This document shows positions 1-6,269 of a stretch of 7,787 bases of DNA, in pieces. The notes under the pieces were generated by a model. It did not search any database, was not told the DNA's origin, and was given only the letters and a program-made list of their open reading frames with translations. The stretch comes from Candidatus Uhrbacteria bacterium RIFCSPLOWO2_02_FULL_48_12 (GTDB lineage: Bacteria; Patescibacteriota; Patescibacteriia; GWA2-46-9), in NCBI GenBank assembly GCA_001791425.1, contig MGEP01000040.1:13828-21614 (forward strand). Reading direction: 5' to 3'. Within the stretch, counting starts at the first letter, position 1. Every line of letters starts with the position of its first letter. The position numbers and the translations under genes were made by a program.

Positions 1-2023
1 ATATAGTCGGCGAAAAAGTAAGGCGGTCGGTTGTTCCCGGCACCACAAAACCGGCATTGGATAATTCAACTTGATAGCGGTCAGCGGTACTGGCCGCCGC
101 GTCAACATTGCCAACAATTTCAATGGTAACAATTTTGCCGCTCTGAATAGTCGGCGGGCTGGACAAATAAATTGTTTGGGCGCTATCCATAACGCTCGCG
201 GCACTCACCGAACCAATGGCTGATCCTCCTTTTATTTTTATAGTCACGCTCTCTGTTAAGGTGGTATGAGGGGCGGCAGTTAAAATTTTTAAGACCACTT
301 TTTCTAATTGCAGGGCCTGGCCCAAGGCCTTTATGTCAAAAGAGGCCAGCACGGCATCGCGCGCGCCGCGGGTAATGGCGCCCGCCGGACTCTGCGCGTT
401 AAGTTCAACCAATACTTTGCCCGGTTCAATAAAAACGGCGTTGAAAGCGCTGTTATGGCGATCGCCCAGCGGGAAACTTCCCTCGGCTGGTCCGGCCAGC
501 GCCAAGAGGGCGTAGTTGTTGGTCGCGCCCTTGGCGTAAATATCGTAATCGTTTTGGATAATGAATTGCGAAGTATTATTCTGCCCGCCAACCACGTCGG
601 CTCGCAAACTCAAAACTTTGGTTTCGCCGCGGCGCAGGCGATAAGGAGTTTTTCCAAAATCAATCAACACGCTTTGGCCGCGTATGGCCGCTGTTTTGGC
701 CGCCACTTTATTTTGCTCGTCCACCAATTCATACTGATTAAAATCAGTGACGCGCCCGTTGCCCAGCTGGGTGAAAATCAAGCGTTCAATCAGAGCGTCT
801 TCCGCGCCGCCAGAGAGCGAAAACTGCCAGCGGTTTAAAATTTGATCAGCCGCGCCGATTACCACATTTCTGGGCGAGCTTGAAATTTCCACCGAATCAA
901 CGGACAACTGCCCGATAATATTGCTGGCCGGAATAAGCGTATGAGTAGCACTCACCAGAGGGAATTGGCCGCGCACCGCAGTATTGGCTGTCACTTGAGA
1001 AGCGTCGCTAACGCTTAAAGAAAATGTTGTTTGCGAAATTGTCTGACCAGAAGCAAAGTTAGCCGTGATAGTCAAAACTCGCGCCTGAGAGGGAGTGATA
1101 ACGAGCGGCTCGGTTAAAACAAAATCGGTAAGTCCTTCCACAACGCGCTGTGGGCGGGTGAGCAAAAATCCGGTCTCGTCAACCATGGCCAATCCTTCTA
1201 TATCGGCGTCCCGCGCATAGCCGCGCTTCAAAATTTTTAAAGACTGCAGACGCACCGCGCCATTGTCCGCTGTGAAGCGCAAATTCCAAACACGATTGCG
1301 GATAGTGCCGGAGGGAAAAGTGGCGGCCGGAATATCTGAACCGGCGCTGATTGAAAGCTGGGGGCCTTCTAGCGGCTCTTCCGGAATGGGCGTGGTTGAA
1401 TCAAGAGGGCTGATCAGCGCATATCCTTCAAGCGCGGCCACGGGCACGGTCAATACTTTAGCCCACGAAAAACCTTTGGCGCCAAATACGCTGGGCGAAG
1501 GGACAAGCGCTCTGGTTTGTTTTTCTAAATCTAAATAATAAACATCGGCACTGCCGGCGGCGCGGACGAGACGGGCGTTGGGGTATGAGCGCGCGTCAAA
1601 AGCGCTTACCTCAAAAATATCTGCCCACTTCTCGGCGCTGTTTACGAAACTTGCTTCCGTGGGAAACCAAAATTTTTGGCCGCTCTCTGCGTCCAATAAA
1701 TAGACTCTCGGCCCCAGCGAAGATTTTATCAATCTGACATCTGGCAGTTTAGCTAAGACCTCACTGGAAATTGTTTCTATTTTAGAATCGGCGTAAGAAT
1801 ATGAGCGAAAAGAAGTGGGCGAGCGGAAAAGATATTTGTGTTCGCGCGTGACTGCGTAAATTCTAGGTGAGTCCTTAACTTGTACCAAGCGCACGGCTAC
1901 TCTGTCCAACAGTGAAGTGGCTTTGGCAACGGGCGCTGTTGCCGCAACATAAGACAAAGCGGCAATGACGAGCGCCGTTATTACGATTAACGACCGCGGC
2001 TTGGGAGATAAATGGCGTAACAT
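1..2023 (-). CDS. large secreted surface protein with YL-type repeats and beta-rich modules (3' end outside window)
   Basis: The frame is open from the ATG at 2023 to the left edge: 674 codons with no stop, so the C-terminus is missing. Residues 1-35 look like a Sec signal peptide: basic start (R3, K8, R10), hydrophobic 11-30, and a possible A-K-A cleavage site at 33-35. Residues 44-95, 96-149 and 150-201 are three diverged copies of a ~52-residue repeat with the pattern RLV/I..., VY/IY.., a K/R-rich turn, F/W-F/V-P, F at the middle and a final Y or P. A Pro-rich linker follows (202-220). Three beta-rich, Ser/Thr/Ala-rich modules of about 140 residues come next (about 222-360, 372-527, 530 onward), with recurring elements such as FxL-x-GG, a 'd..y.L.de' strand and a 'tl.l.a.i' strand. 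Such architecture is common in secreted CPR proteins of unknown function (established only in general terms). I infer a cell-surface or appendage-associated role. No enzyme motif was seen. There is no Shine-Dalgarno; the promoter at 2036-2064 predicts a leader of only a few bases and supports this start. Confidence 0.85.
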   Translation of the reverse strand, partial: MLRHLSPKPRSLIVITALVIAALSYVAATAPVAKATSLLDRVAVRLVQVKDSPRIYAVTREHKYLFRSPTSFRSYSYADSKIETISSEVLAKLPDVRLIKSSLGPRVYLLDAESGQKFWFPTEASFVNSAEKWADIFEVSAFDARSYPNARLVRAAGSADVYYLDLEKQTRALVPSPSVFGAKGFSWAKVLTVPVAALEGYALISPLDSTTPIPEEPLEGPQLSISAGSDIPAATFPSGTIRNRVWNLRFTADNGAVRLQSLKILKRGYARDADIEGLAMVDETGFLLTRPQRVVEGLTDFVLTEPLVITPSQARVLTITANFASGQTISQTTFSLSVSDASQVTANTAVRGQFPLVSATHTLIPASNIIGQLSVDSVEISSSPRNVVIGAADQILNRWQFSLSGGAEDALIERLIFTQLGNGRVTDFNQYELVDEQNKVAAKTAAIRGQSVLIDFGKTPYRLRRGETKVLSLRADVVGGQNNTSQFIIQNDYDIYAKGATNNYALLALAGPAEGSFPLGDRHNSAFNAVFIEPGKVLVELNAQSPAGAITRGARDAVLASFDIKALGQALQLEKVVLKILTAAPHTTLTESVTIKIKGGSAIGSVSAASVMDSAQTIYLSSPPTIQSGKIVTIEIVGNVDAAASTADRYQVELSNAGFVVPGTTDRLTFSPTI

Positions 2024-2035
2024 AACAAACGGCCC

Positions 2036-2064
2036 ACTATAGCACCAACCGCGCCATTCGTCAA
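2036..2064 (-). promoter_or_regulatory. sigma70-type promoter of the secreted-protein gene
   Basis: Read on the minus strand, TTGACG (2064-2059) is followed by a 17-bp spacer (2058-2042) and TATAGT (2041-2036). That is five of six consensus bases in each hexamer at the ideal spacing. The expected start of transcription is about 2028-2030, giving an mRNA leader of roughly 5-7 bases before the ATG at 2023. This fits the absence of a Shine-Dalgarno. The -35 hexamer directly abuts the inner repeat arm at 2065-2082. Assignment is by consensus only. Confidence 0.6.
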
Positions 2065-2180
2065 CCCCCACACTAACCTCAAAGCAGCTCATGACAATCT
2101 CAATCCGCATGGAGCGAAATCGCCTGGCGGCTCTGGTCAATCTATACATGTTATTGCCAAGTTAAGGTTAGTTGTGGGGG
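2065..2180. repeat. imperfect inverted repeat (17 bp arms) in the rseP / secreted-protein gap
   Basis: The arm at 2065-2082 (starts CCCCCACA, then CTAACCT) pairs with 2162-2180 (GGTTAG, then TGTGGGGG). There are 17 base pairs, one unpaired base (T2172) and one C/A mismatch (2080/2164). The arms enclose 79 bp (2083-2161). The right arm starts 8 bases past the rseP stop on the minus strand; the left arm touches the -35 box of the next gene. There is no T-tract after either arm, so it does not read as an ordinary intrinsic terminator. A second, mutually exclusive small hairpin (GGGG-CAA-CCCC, 2177-2187) overlaps the right arm. It could be a small structured RNA, an operator-like cruciform or a decayed mobile repeat; the sequence does not decide. 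Confidence 0.55.
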
Positions 2181-2187
2181 CAACCCC

Positions 2188-3306
2188 TCAAGAAACCAGA
2201 TGTCGAAGACTCATTAACCAGCTGTCAAAGGCGCCGCCAAAACGTTTCAGGTCAAAGTAGGTTACCACCAACACTAACAGCAAAAGAACCGTAAATCCCC
2301 AACGATGAATCCGCCCTTCAATATGTTCGGGCACGGGGCGGCGGCGAATTATTTCAATCAGAATGAAAAACAAACGGCCGCCATCCAAAGCAGGAAATGG
2401 CAATAAATTGATGAAGGCCAGATTCAGCGAAAGCACGGCCACAAATTGCAAAATAAATATCCAACCCAAATCCACTACCTGTGTAGTTAAAATAGCGATG
2501 CCAATGGGGCCAGTGACATCAACCGGAGCTGGTGCGCCGCGGATGAGGCCAACTACAATGTCACCCAAGGTCTTGGCAATAAGCCAAAACAATCTTCCGG
2601 TAAGTTTAACCGCTTCCCAAGGAGCGCGATAAATTGGATAACTCACCGTAGCCGTGGTAAATAAGCTCACACCCAAGCCATAAACCTCCTCGTCGCCGAC
2701 CTGAAGCAAGGCCGGTTTCAGAGTGATCGTCTGCTGCTGCTGGTCGCGCTCAATTGTCAAATTAAGAGTATCATTTGGATGAGAGCGAATGTATGATTGC
2801 AGACTAGACAATGCTTCAAACTCGCGCCCGTCAATAGTAATGATGGCATCCCCGCCCTTGAGCACGTCAAAAGCCGGACTTTTGGGCATAACCGCGGCCA
2901 CCTGATGACGAATGTCCTGCGCCCGAGCCCCGGGCGGCAGTTCCTCGTTGATTTCTTGCGGCAGGCCGACAGAAAAGCCAACCGTAAAAAGAATAACCAC
3001 CACCGCCAAATTCATGATGATGCCAGAGACGATGATAATGGCACGGCGCCACGGCGCCTGAACAGAAAAACTGTCAGCATCAGCCACTGCGCTCTCTTCG
3101 CCTTTAATTTTCACGAATCCGCCCAAAGGAATCCAGTTGAGCGAATAGACGGTTTGGCCAAAACGTTTTTTGATGACCGCGGGCGGAAATCCAAATCCAA
3201 ACTCTTCAACTCCTACCCCAAACCAACGGGCCGCCCAAAAATGCCCGAACTCGTGCACTAGCACGAGAACGAGCAAGGTAAGAATGAAAGTTAAAACGCC
3301 AACCAT
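2188..3306 (-). CDS. rseP: RseP-type site-2 intramembrane zinc metalloprotease (M50)
   Basis: This is a membrane zinc protease of the site-2 family, which cleaves transmembrane segments such as anti-sigma factors and leftover signal peptides. With the ATG at 3306 the protein has 372 residues. TM1 (about 4-17) runs into the zinc motif H18-E-F-G-H22. The conserved G-F-G-F-P stretch lies at about 37-41, followed by an amphipathic/TM region near 85-110. A single PDZ domain covers about 125-205 (GD.I..IDG). The C-terminal TM segment carries the second active-site motif L-D-G-G with D308, and a last TM follows near 335-350. All catalytic residues are present and the length fits single-PDZ family members. 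A TTG three codons upstream (3315) is an alternative start; ATG is preferred because neither has a Shine-Dalgarno. It lies 114 bp downstream of frr on the same strand, which fits the remnant of the frr-uppS-cdsA-dxr-rseP order. It ends in TGA. The target in this organism is unknown. Confidence 0.93.
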   Translation of the reverse strand: MVGVLTFILTLLVLVLVHEFGHFWAARWFGVGVEEFGFGFPPAVIKKRFGQTVYSLNWIPLGGFVKIKGEESAVADADSFSVQAPWRRAIIIVSGIIMNLAVVVILFTVGFSVGLPQEINEELPPGARAQDIRHQVAAVMPKSPAFDVLKGGDAIITIDGREFEALSSLQSYIRSHPNDTLNLTIERDQQQQTITLKPALLQVGDEEVYGLGVSLFTTATVSYPIYRAPWEAVKLTGRLFWLIAKTLGDIVVGLIRGAPAPVDVTGPIGIAILTTQVVDLGWIFILQFVAVLSLNLAFINLLPFPALDGGRLFFILIEIIRRRPVPEHIEGRIHRWGFTVLLLLVLVVTYFDLKRFGGAFDSWLMSLRHLVS

Positions 3307-3321
3307 ATTTAACAACTAATT

Positions 3322-3349
3322 CAAAAGGCAAAATGCAAAAATCAAAACT
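3322..3349. repeat. 7-bp period array, word CAAAANN, four units
   Basis: Four successive heptamers start at 3322, 3329, 3336 and 3343. Each begins CAAAA and ends in two variable bases (GG, TG, AT, CT). The array lies between frr and rseP, 16 bases upstream of the rseP ATG. Phase is exact, with no insertion. Low-complexity A-rich DNA could imitate this, but the C at every seventh base makes chance less likely. Confidence 0.5.
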
Positions 3350-3380
3350 TACTCTACAAAAAGCAGGATTGTAATTCAAA

Positions 3381-3415
3381 TACTATATACTAAATACTGA
3401 ATACTATATACTCCA
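3381..3415. repeat. 7-bp period array, word TACTNNA, five units
   Basis: Five successive heptamers start at 3381, 3388, 3395, 3402 and 3409. Each begins TACT and ends in A, with two variable bases between them (AT, AA, GA, AT, CC). The array begins 5 bases past the frr stop in the direction of transcription. Total length is 35 bp, the same as the CTAANNN arrays at 3983 and 6270. No ORF of note covers it. Confidence 0.65.
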
Positions 3416-3420
3416 ATCTA

Positions 3421-3975
3421 TCATACCGTCGTTATTTCTTCCTCTTTGCGCCGCCCTAAATTGCTAATCTGCTCTGTATAATCTTTTATTAATTCATCAA
3501 GATCTTTCTGCGCTTGGAAACGATCATCTTCGGTAATTTTTTTCTCCTTTTCCGCTTTGATAATCTGTTCGCGCACTTTTTCCCGAATCTGACGAATTTG
3601 CACGCGCCCGGCTTCCAATTTTTGATTCATAACTTTAATCAGCGCTTGCCGGGTTTCTTCGGTCAAGGGCGGCAAGGTTAATCTTATAACCGAGCCGTCG
3701 TTAGCCATGCCTAAATTAAGATCGGCCTTGGCTAAACCCTTCTCAATATCCTTGATAATTGTTTTATCCCACGGCTGTACCACGATGGTGCGCGGCTCTG
3801 GCACGGCCAAACTGGCGAGTTCCTTGAGGCGCATTTCAGAACCATAGGTCTCAATTTTTAAATCTTCTACCAAACTGGGCGTGGCGCGGTTACTGCGCAC
3901 GCTTGTAAGCTCGGTTTTCAGATGCTCAATAGCTCTGTCAAATTCTGGCTTGTGCTCTATGACAATAGGCATCAT
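3421..3975 (-). CDS. frr: ribosome recycling factor
   Basis: Ribosome recycling factor acts in the cytoplasm with EF-G to split the post-termination ribosome and free it from mRNA. The product is 184 residues, the family's normal size. Domain I is split: the N-terminal helix (about 1-30) with the family motif R-S-N-R-A (28-32) and the long C-terminal helices (about 105-184), rich in K and E with the K-D-L-D-E-L stretch near 157-162. Between them lies the beta domain II with P-E-P-R-T-I (58-63), V-Q-P-W-D (66-70), G-L.....L-N-L-G (84-93) and the R-L-T-L-P-P-L-T-E-E-T-R run at about 102-113. All hallmark motifs are intact. Two ATGs stand in tandem (3975 and 3972) and either could be the start; no Shine-Dalgarno is visible. 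rseP follows downstream on the same strand. Upstream lie a heptamer array and then a TACGAAA inverted-repeat element, so its promoter, if it has its own, must be within or next to those repeats. It ends in TGA. Confidence 0.97.
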   Translation of the reverse strand: MMPIVIEHKPEFDRAIEHLKTELTSVRSNRATPSLVEDLKIETYGSEMRLKELASLAVPEPRTIVVQPWDKTIIKDIEKGLAKADLNLGMANDGSVIRLTLPPLTEETRQALIKVMNQKLEAGRVQIRQIREKVREQIIKAEKEKKITEDDRFQAQKDLDELIKDYTEQISNLGRRKEEEITTV

Positions 3976-3982
3976 ACGACGT

Positions 3983-4017
3983 CTAAATGTTAAATTCTAA
4001 GCACTAATTTCTAAGCC
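3983..4017. repeat. 7-bp period array, word CTAANNN, five units
   Basis: Five heptamers start at 3983, 3990, 3997, 4004 and 4011: four begin CTAA and one TTAA, with three freely varying bases after each. On the minus strand, toward frr, the word is TTAG. The array sits 8 bp upstream of the frr start and touches the TACGAAA element that begins at 4017. The same word with the same unit number recurs at 6270-6304 in front of holB. Confidence 0.65.
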
Positions 4018-4116
4018 CATACGAAAGTACGAAATCAATACGAATGTACGAAATAGCGTTTGGCCAACGAATGAGGCTTTTTTCGTACCTTTCGTATCTT
4101 TTCGTAATTTCGTAAA
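4017..4116 (-). repeat. TACGAAA inverted-repeat element, copy 1
   Basis: The left arm 4017-4054 carries four TACGAAA-like words spaced 8, 11 and 8 bp apart. The right arm 4079-4116 carries four more in reverse complement, and the central segment is 4055-4078. The arms pair imperfectly over about 37 bases, so RNA or single-stranded DNA would fold into a long hairpin. The whole element is a reverse-complement copy of 6721-6817: by hand alignment about 84% identical overall, with the arms nearly identical and even the centre partly kept (GCCT, ATTC, CAACG-like remnants). In the direction of transcription it starts 15 bases after the lipoprotein stop and ends before the array preceding frr. No transposase or obvious target duplication was seen. 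It may be a REP- or MITE-like element, or act as a terminator or mRNA-stabilising hairpin. Confidence 0.75.
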
Positions 4117-4131
4117 TATAATTTATACGCA

Positions 4132-5226
4132 TTACTTTTTACCGGTCCGGGCCACCCCCAAATACAGCGTTGTTGGCGTTTTAACAGCCGGGTCAATCAA
4201 TAGAATAGATTTGACCCCAGAGACGGGCAAGGTTTTTGTTTCCCATGTTTCTCCGGCATCGCTTGAACGATAAAGAGTAGTATCGGTGGTGTAATAAAGC
4301 TCTGATGGGTTGTTTGGATTTAAGGCAACGGCAAAAATATTAGCAGATGACGGCGGCGTCAGCAAGGACAGAGCAGACCAGGTTGCGCCGCCATCAGTGG
4401 TGCGCACTAAACCATACGATGAAACGGCGATAACAGTATCGGGTCTCGTTGGATCAACCGCTAAATCACGGATGGTCATAGCGCCGGCGAATTTGTTCAA
4501 GCCCTCACTCATATCCTGCCAGGTCGTACCGCTGTCTTCGGTCTTCCACAAACCGCGTCCCTCCAGCGTCAAATAAAGAGTACTGGCCTTTAGGATGTGG
4601 GGCACGATTCGCGTGACTTTCCCTTTGAGACTGACCACTCTCTCCCAGCTCTTGCCGGCGTCACTGCTTCTCAACACATCACCGGTGGTCATCCCAGCGT
4701 AAACAATGGAAGGATTTTCACGATTAACCGCCAAAGTCAAAACTTGCTCTTTGAGACGCGTGTCATAATACTGCTGGTCCCAAAATCGCCCGCAGTCAGT
4801 TGTCTTTAAAATGCGATTGGCGCTGGCTAAATAAATGGTACAGCGCAAAGCAGCATCATTAGGAACGGCCACGGCATTAATGTCGCCCTGGCGAATCGGC
4901 CCTGAAGCCCACCAGCTCTCGGCATTATCATAAGAATAATAAAGGCCATTGCCCTGACTGCCCAAATAAAGAGTACGGCTGTCAGTCGGATCAATCACGA
5001 GGACCAATGCGTTCTTGTCGCCCAGTGTCGGGCGGTCGTTGGGAGTTGATGGAAGAACATAATTTTTGGTTACCCAGTTTTCGCCGCGATCCGTTGACTT
5101 ATAAACACCAACCGGCGGCGGGGGCGGCACATTTTTCTGGCCGCCAAAACCAAAAAAATCAGTAATAGAACAACCGCTTAAAAGCAAGGTCAGCGGCAGG
5201 GAAGCGAAAATAAGAGCACGGCGCAT
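4132..5226 (-). CDS. lipoprotein with seven Asp-box (BNR-like) repeats, predicted seven-bladed propeller
   Basis: The 364-residue product starts with a lipoprotein signal: basic R2-R3, hydrophobic 4-16 and lipobox L-S-G-C with C19. A flexible Gly/Pro tether follows (P35-P39 is an unbroken proline run). Seven Asp-box motifs of the type S/T-x-D-x-G-x-x-W follow, with Asp at 46, 100, 144, 189, 231, 278 and 323. Their 42-54 residue spacing is what one expects of one motif per propeller blade. The second copy is degenerate (A102 replaces Gly). Each blade also has a 'T-L-Y-L-G' or 'I-V-Y-A-G' strand. Asp-box propellers occur in sialidases, sortilin/Vps10 and Ycf48/HCF136-like assembly factors. No sialidase catalytic set (Arg triad, FRIP motif) is visible, so a binding or scaffold role at the outer face of the membrane is more likely; the ligand is unknown. 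It starts 11 bp after the holB stop, which suggests co-transcription. There is no Shine-Dalgarno. Confidence 0.9.
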   Translation of the reverse strand: MRRALIFASLPLTLLLSGCSITDFFGFGGQKNVPPPPPVGVYKSTDRGENWVTKNYVLPSTPNDRPTLGDKNALVLVIDPTDSRTLYLGSQGNGLYYSYDNAESWWASGPIRQGDINAVAVPNDAALRCTIYLASANRILKTTDCGRFWDQQYYDTRLKEQVLTLAVNRENPSIVYAGMTTGDVLRSSDAGKSWERVVSLKGKVTRIVPHILKASTLYLTLEGRGLWKTEDSGTTWQDMSEGLNKFAGAMTIRDLAVDPTRPDTVIAVSSYGLVRTTDGGATWSALSLLTPPSSANIFAVALNPNNPSELYYTTDTTLYRSSDAGETWETKTLPVSGVKSILLIDPAVKTPTTLYLGVARTGKK

Positions 5227-5237
5227 AATTTAATTGA

Positions 5238-6224
5238 TTAAAGTGTGATTAAAAAATTATTTAAAGCTAAGCGGCGATTAGCGTTGCGACTGATCATCCA
5301 TTCCAGCCATTCTAACGACTGATACTTGGCTGACCATTCTTGGAGATGATGTTTCTTCGCTACTTCATCCAGAGTAGGGCGTAAAAAAACATGACTGACT
5401 AAACCGGGTTCATTGGCGCACAGCACAAGTAAATCGCGCAGAAGTAAACGCCAGTGCGACAGAACTCTTTTTAAATCAGACGGCGCCAAATCATCAGCTT
5501 TAAAAATATTTTCAGTAAAAGCAAATCGTTCCTTTAGCGAACTGCCGCAAAGTTCTAAAAATTGTCGGCTCTCCGTTTGGTAATCTTTAAGGGCGACGGA
5601 ATTAGAGCGCCAATAAAAAATCAGGCCGGGCCGGCCATGGGACAAGGCCGCGAGTTCAAAGGCCCGAGCGCGGGGAACGCCATCCGCCGTCAAAGTTTCT
5701 ATAAGCGTACGGCGCGGCACTATTGAGAATAGGCAATGCTGGAGGCGTGAACGAACGGTGGCCGGTAAATTTTCCGCTGACTCCGTCACTAAAAATAAAA
5801 TGGCTGTTCGGGGCGGTTCCTCCAGAGTTTTCAGCAAAACATTTAATCCTTCAATGGTCATTGAATCAAGATTTTCTATAACAGCGGCACGGCAATTGGC
5901 CGTCAATGGAGTCTGCTGGATAGCGGCGATAAAATCACGCACCTCGTCCACGCCAATAGACGAGGTATCGGCCGCCAATTTTAGCCGCAATAAATCCGGA
6001 TGCTCGTCTCCTCGCCAAGAACGGCAGGAATCGCATTGACCGCAAGCACCCTTGGCGGTAAAGTTATGGCAGAGCATGGCCCGGCTTAACATTTTCACAA
6101 ATGTTCTTTTCCCCAAATGGCGCGGCCCGGAAAACAAATAGGCGTGGGCATAGCGCCGCTCGGCGACAAGCGCGCTAAAATACTTTTGCCAATAAAATTG
6201 GCCAATAAACCCTTCAAAAATCAT
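5238..6224 (-). CDS. holB: DNA polymerase III subunit delta prime (clamp-loader AAA+ subunit)
   Basis: Delta prime is the stator subunit of the clamp loader, which opens the beta clamp and places it on primed DNA. The 328-residue length matches the family. Visible landmarks: the H-A-Y-L-F-S-G-P entry strand (27-34); a Walker A-like loop G33-x4-G-K39-R40-T41, with Arg where ATP-hydrolysing subunits have Ser/Thr, as is common in HolB; a zinc site of C52, C61, C64 and C67; the N-x-L-L-K-T-L-E-E-P-P stretch (128-138), typical of the clamp-loader family; and the T-V-R-S-R-L motif (156-161), whose Arg160 corresponds to the arginine finger given to the neighbouring subunit. The remainder is a helical collar domain. 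A gamma/tau N-terminal domain is less likely because of the length and the non-canonical P-loop. The start at 6224 is supported by a perfect TATAAT ending 6 bases upstream, which predicts a leaderless mRNA. The lipoprotein gene follows after 11 bp. Confidence 0.92.
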   Translation of the reverse strand: MIFEGFIGQFYWQKYFSALVAERRYAHAYLFSGPRHLGKRTFVKMLSRAMLCHNFTAKGACGQCDSCRSWRGDEHPDLLRLKLAADTSSIGVDEVRDFIAAIQQTPLTANCRAAVIENLDSMTIEGLNVLLKTLEEPPRTAILFLVTESAENLPATVRSRLQHCLFSIVPRRTLIETLTADGVPRARAFELAALSHGRPGLIFYWRSNSVALKDYQTESRQFLELCGSSLKERFAFTENIFKADDLAPSDLKRVLSHWRLLLRDLLVLCANEPGLVSHVFLRPTLDEVAKKHHLQEWSAKYQSLEWLEWMISRNANRRLALNNFLITL

Positions 6225-6230
6225 GGTTCA

Positions 6231-6259
6231 ATTATAGCAGAGATATAACGCTTGCGAAA
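6231..6259 (-). promoter_or_regulatory. probable leaderless promoter of holB
   Basis: On the minus strand TATAAT occupies 6236-6231, a perfect -10 hexamer. The usual six-base gap would place the first transcribed base at the A of the holB ATG (6224). The -35 is weak: TTTCGC (6259-6254) at 17 bp, or CTTTCG one base further at 18 bp. A heptamer array starts about 11 bp upstream of it. The -10 box is convincing, the -35 is not. Confidence 0.5.
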
Positions 6260-6269
6260 GATGTTACTG

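Noticed and set aside
308..838. 176-codon open frame on the plus strand
   Set aside because: It lies wholly antisense to the continuous secreted-protein gene, has no recognisable domain and reads as a shadow of its regular codon usage.
2065..2180. Inverted repeat as an intrinsic terminator of rseP or as 4.5S/SRP RNA
   Set aside because: There is no T-tract after either arm, the loop of 79 bp is too long for an intrinsic terminator, and the conserved SRP apical-loop sequence is absent.
2797..3261. 154-codon open frame on the plus strand
   Set aside because: It is antisense to rseP, whose catalytic motifs and full length are clear; no domain is recognisable in the opposite frame.
3351..3379. 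Possible rseP promoter TTGAAT-17-TAGAGT on the minus strand
   Set aside because: Only four of six consensus bases match in each hexamer, in very AT-rich repeat DNA where such matches are expected by chance.
3381..3415. Heptamer array as a CRISPR fragment
   Set aside because: Units are 7 bp with 2-3 variable bases; there are no spacer-sized unique segments and no cas gene nearby.
4056..4085. T-run after a GC-containing stretch (GGC then six T) in the centre of TACGAAA copy 1, as a plus-strand terminator
   Set aside because: The stem before the T-run is only about three base pairs, and no plus-strand gene ends there.
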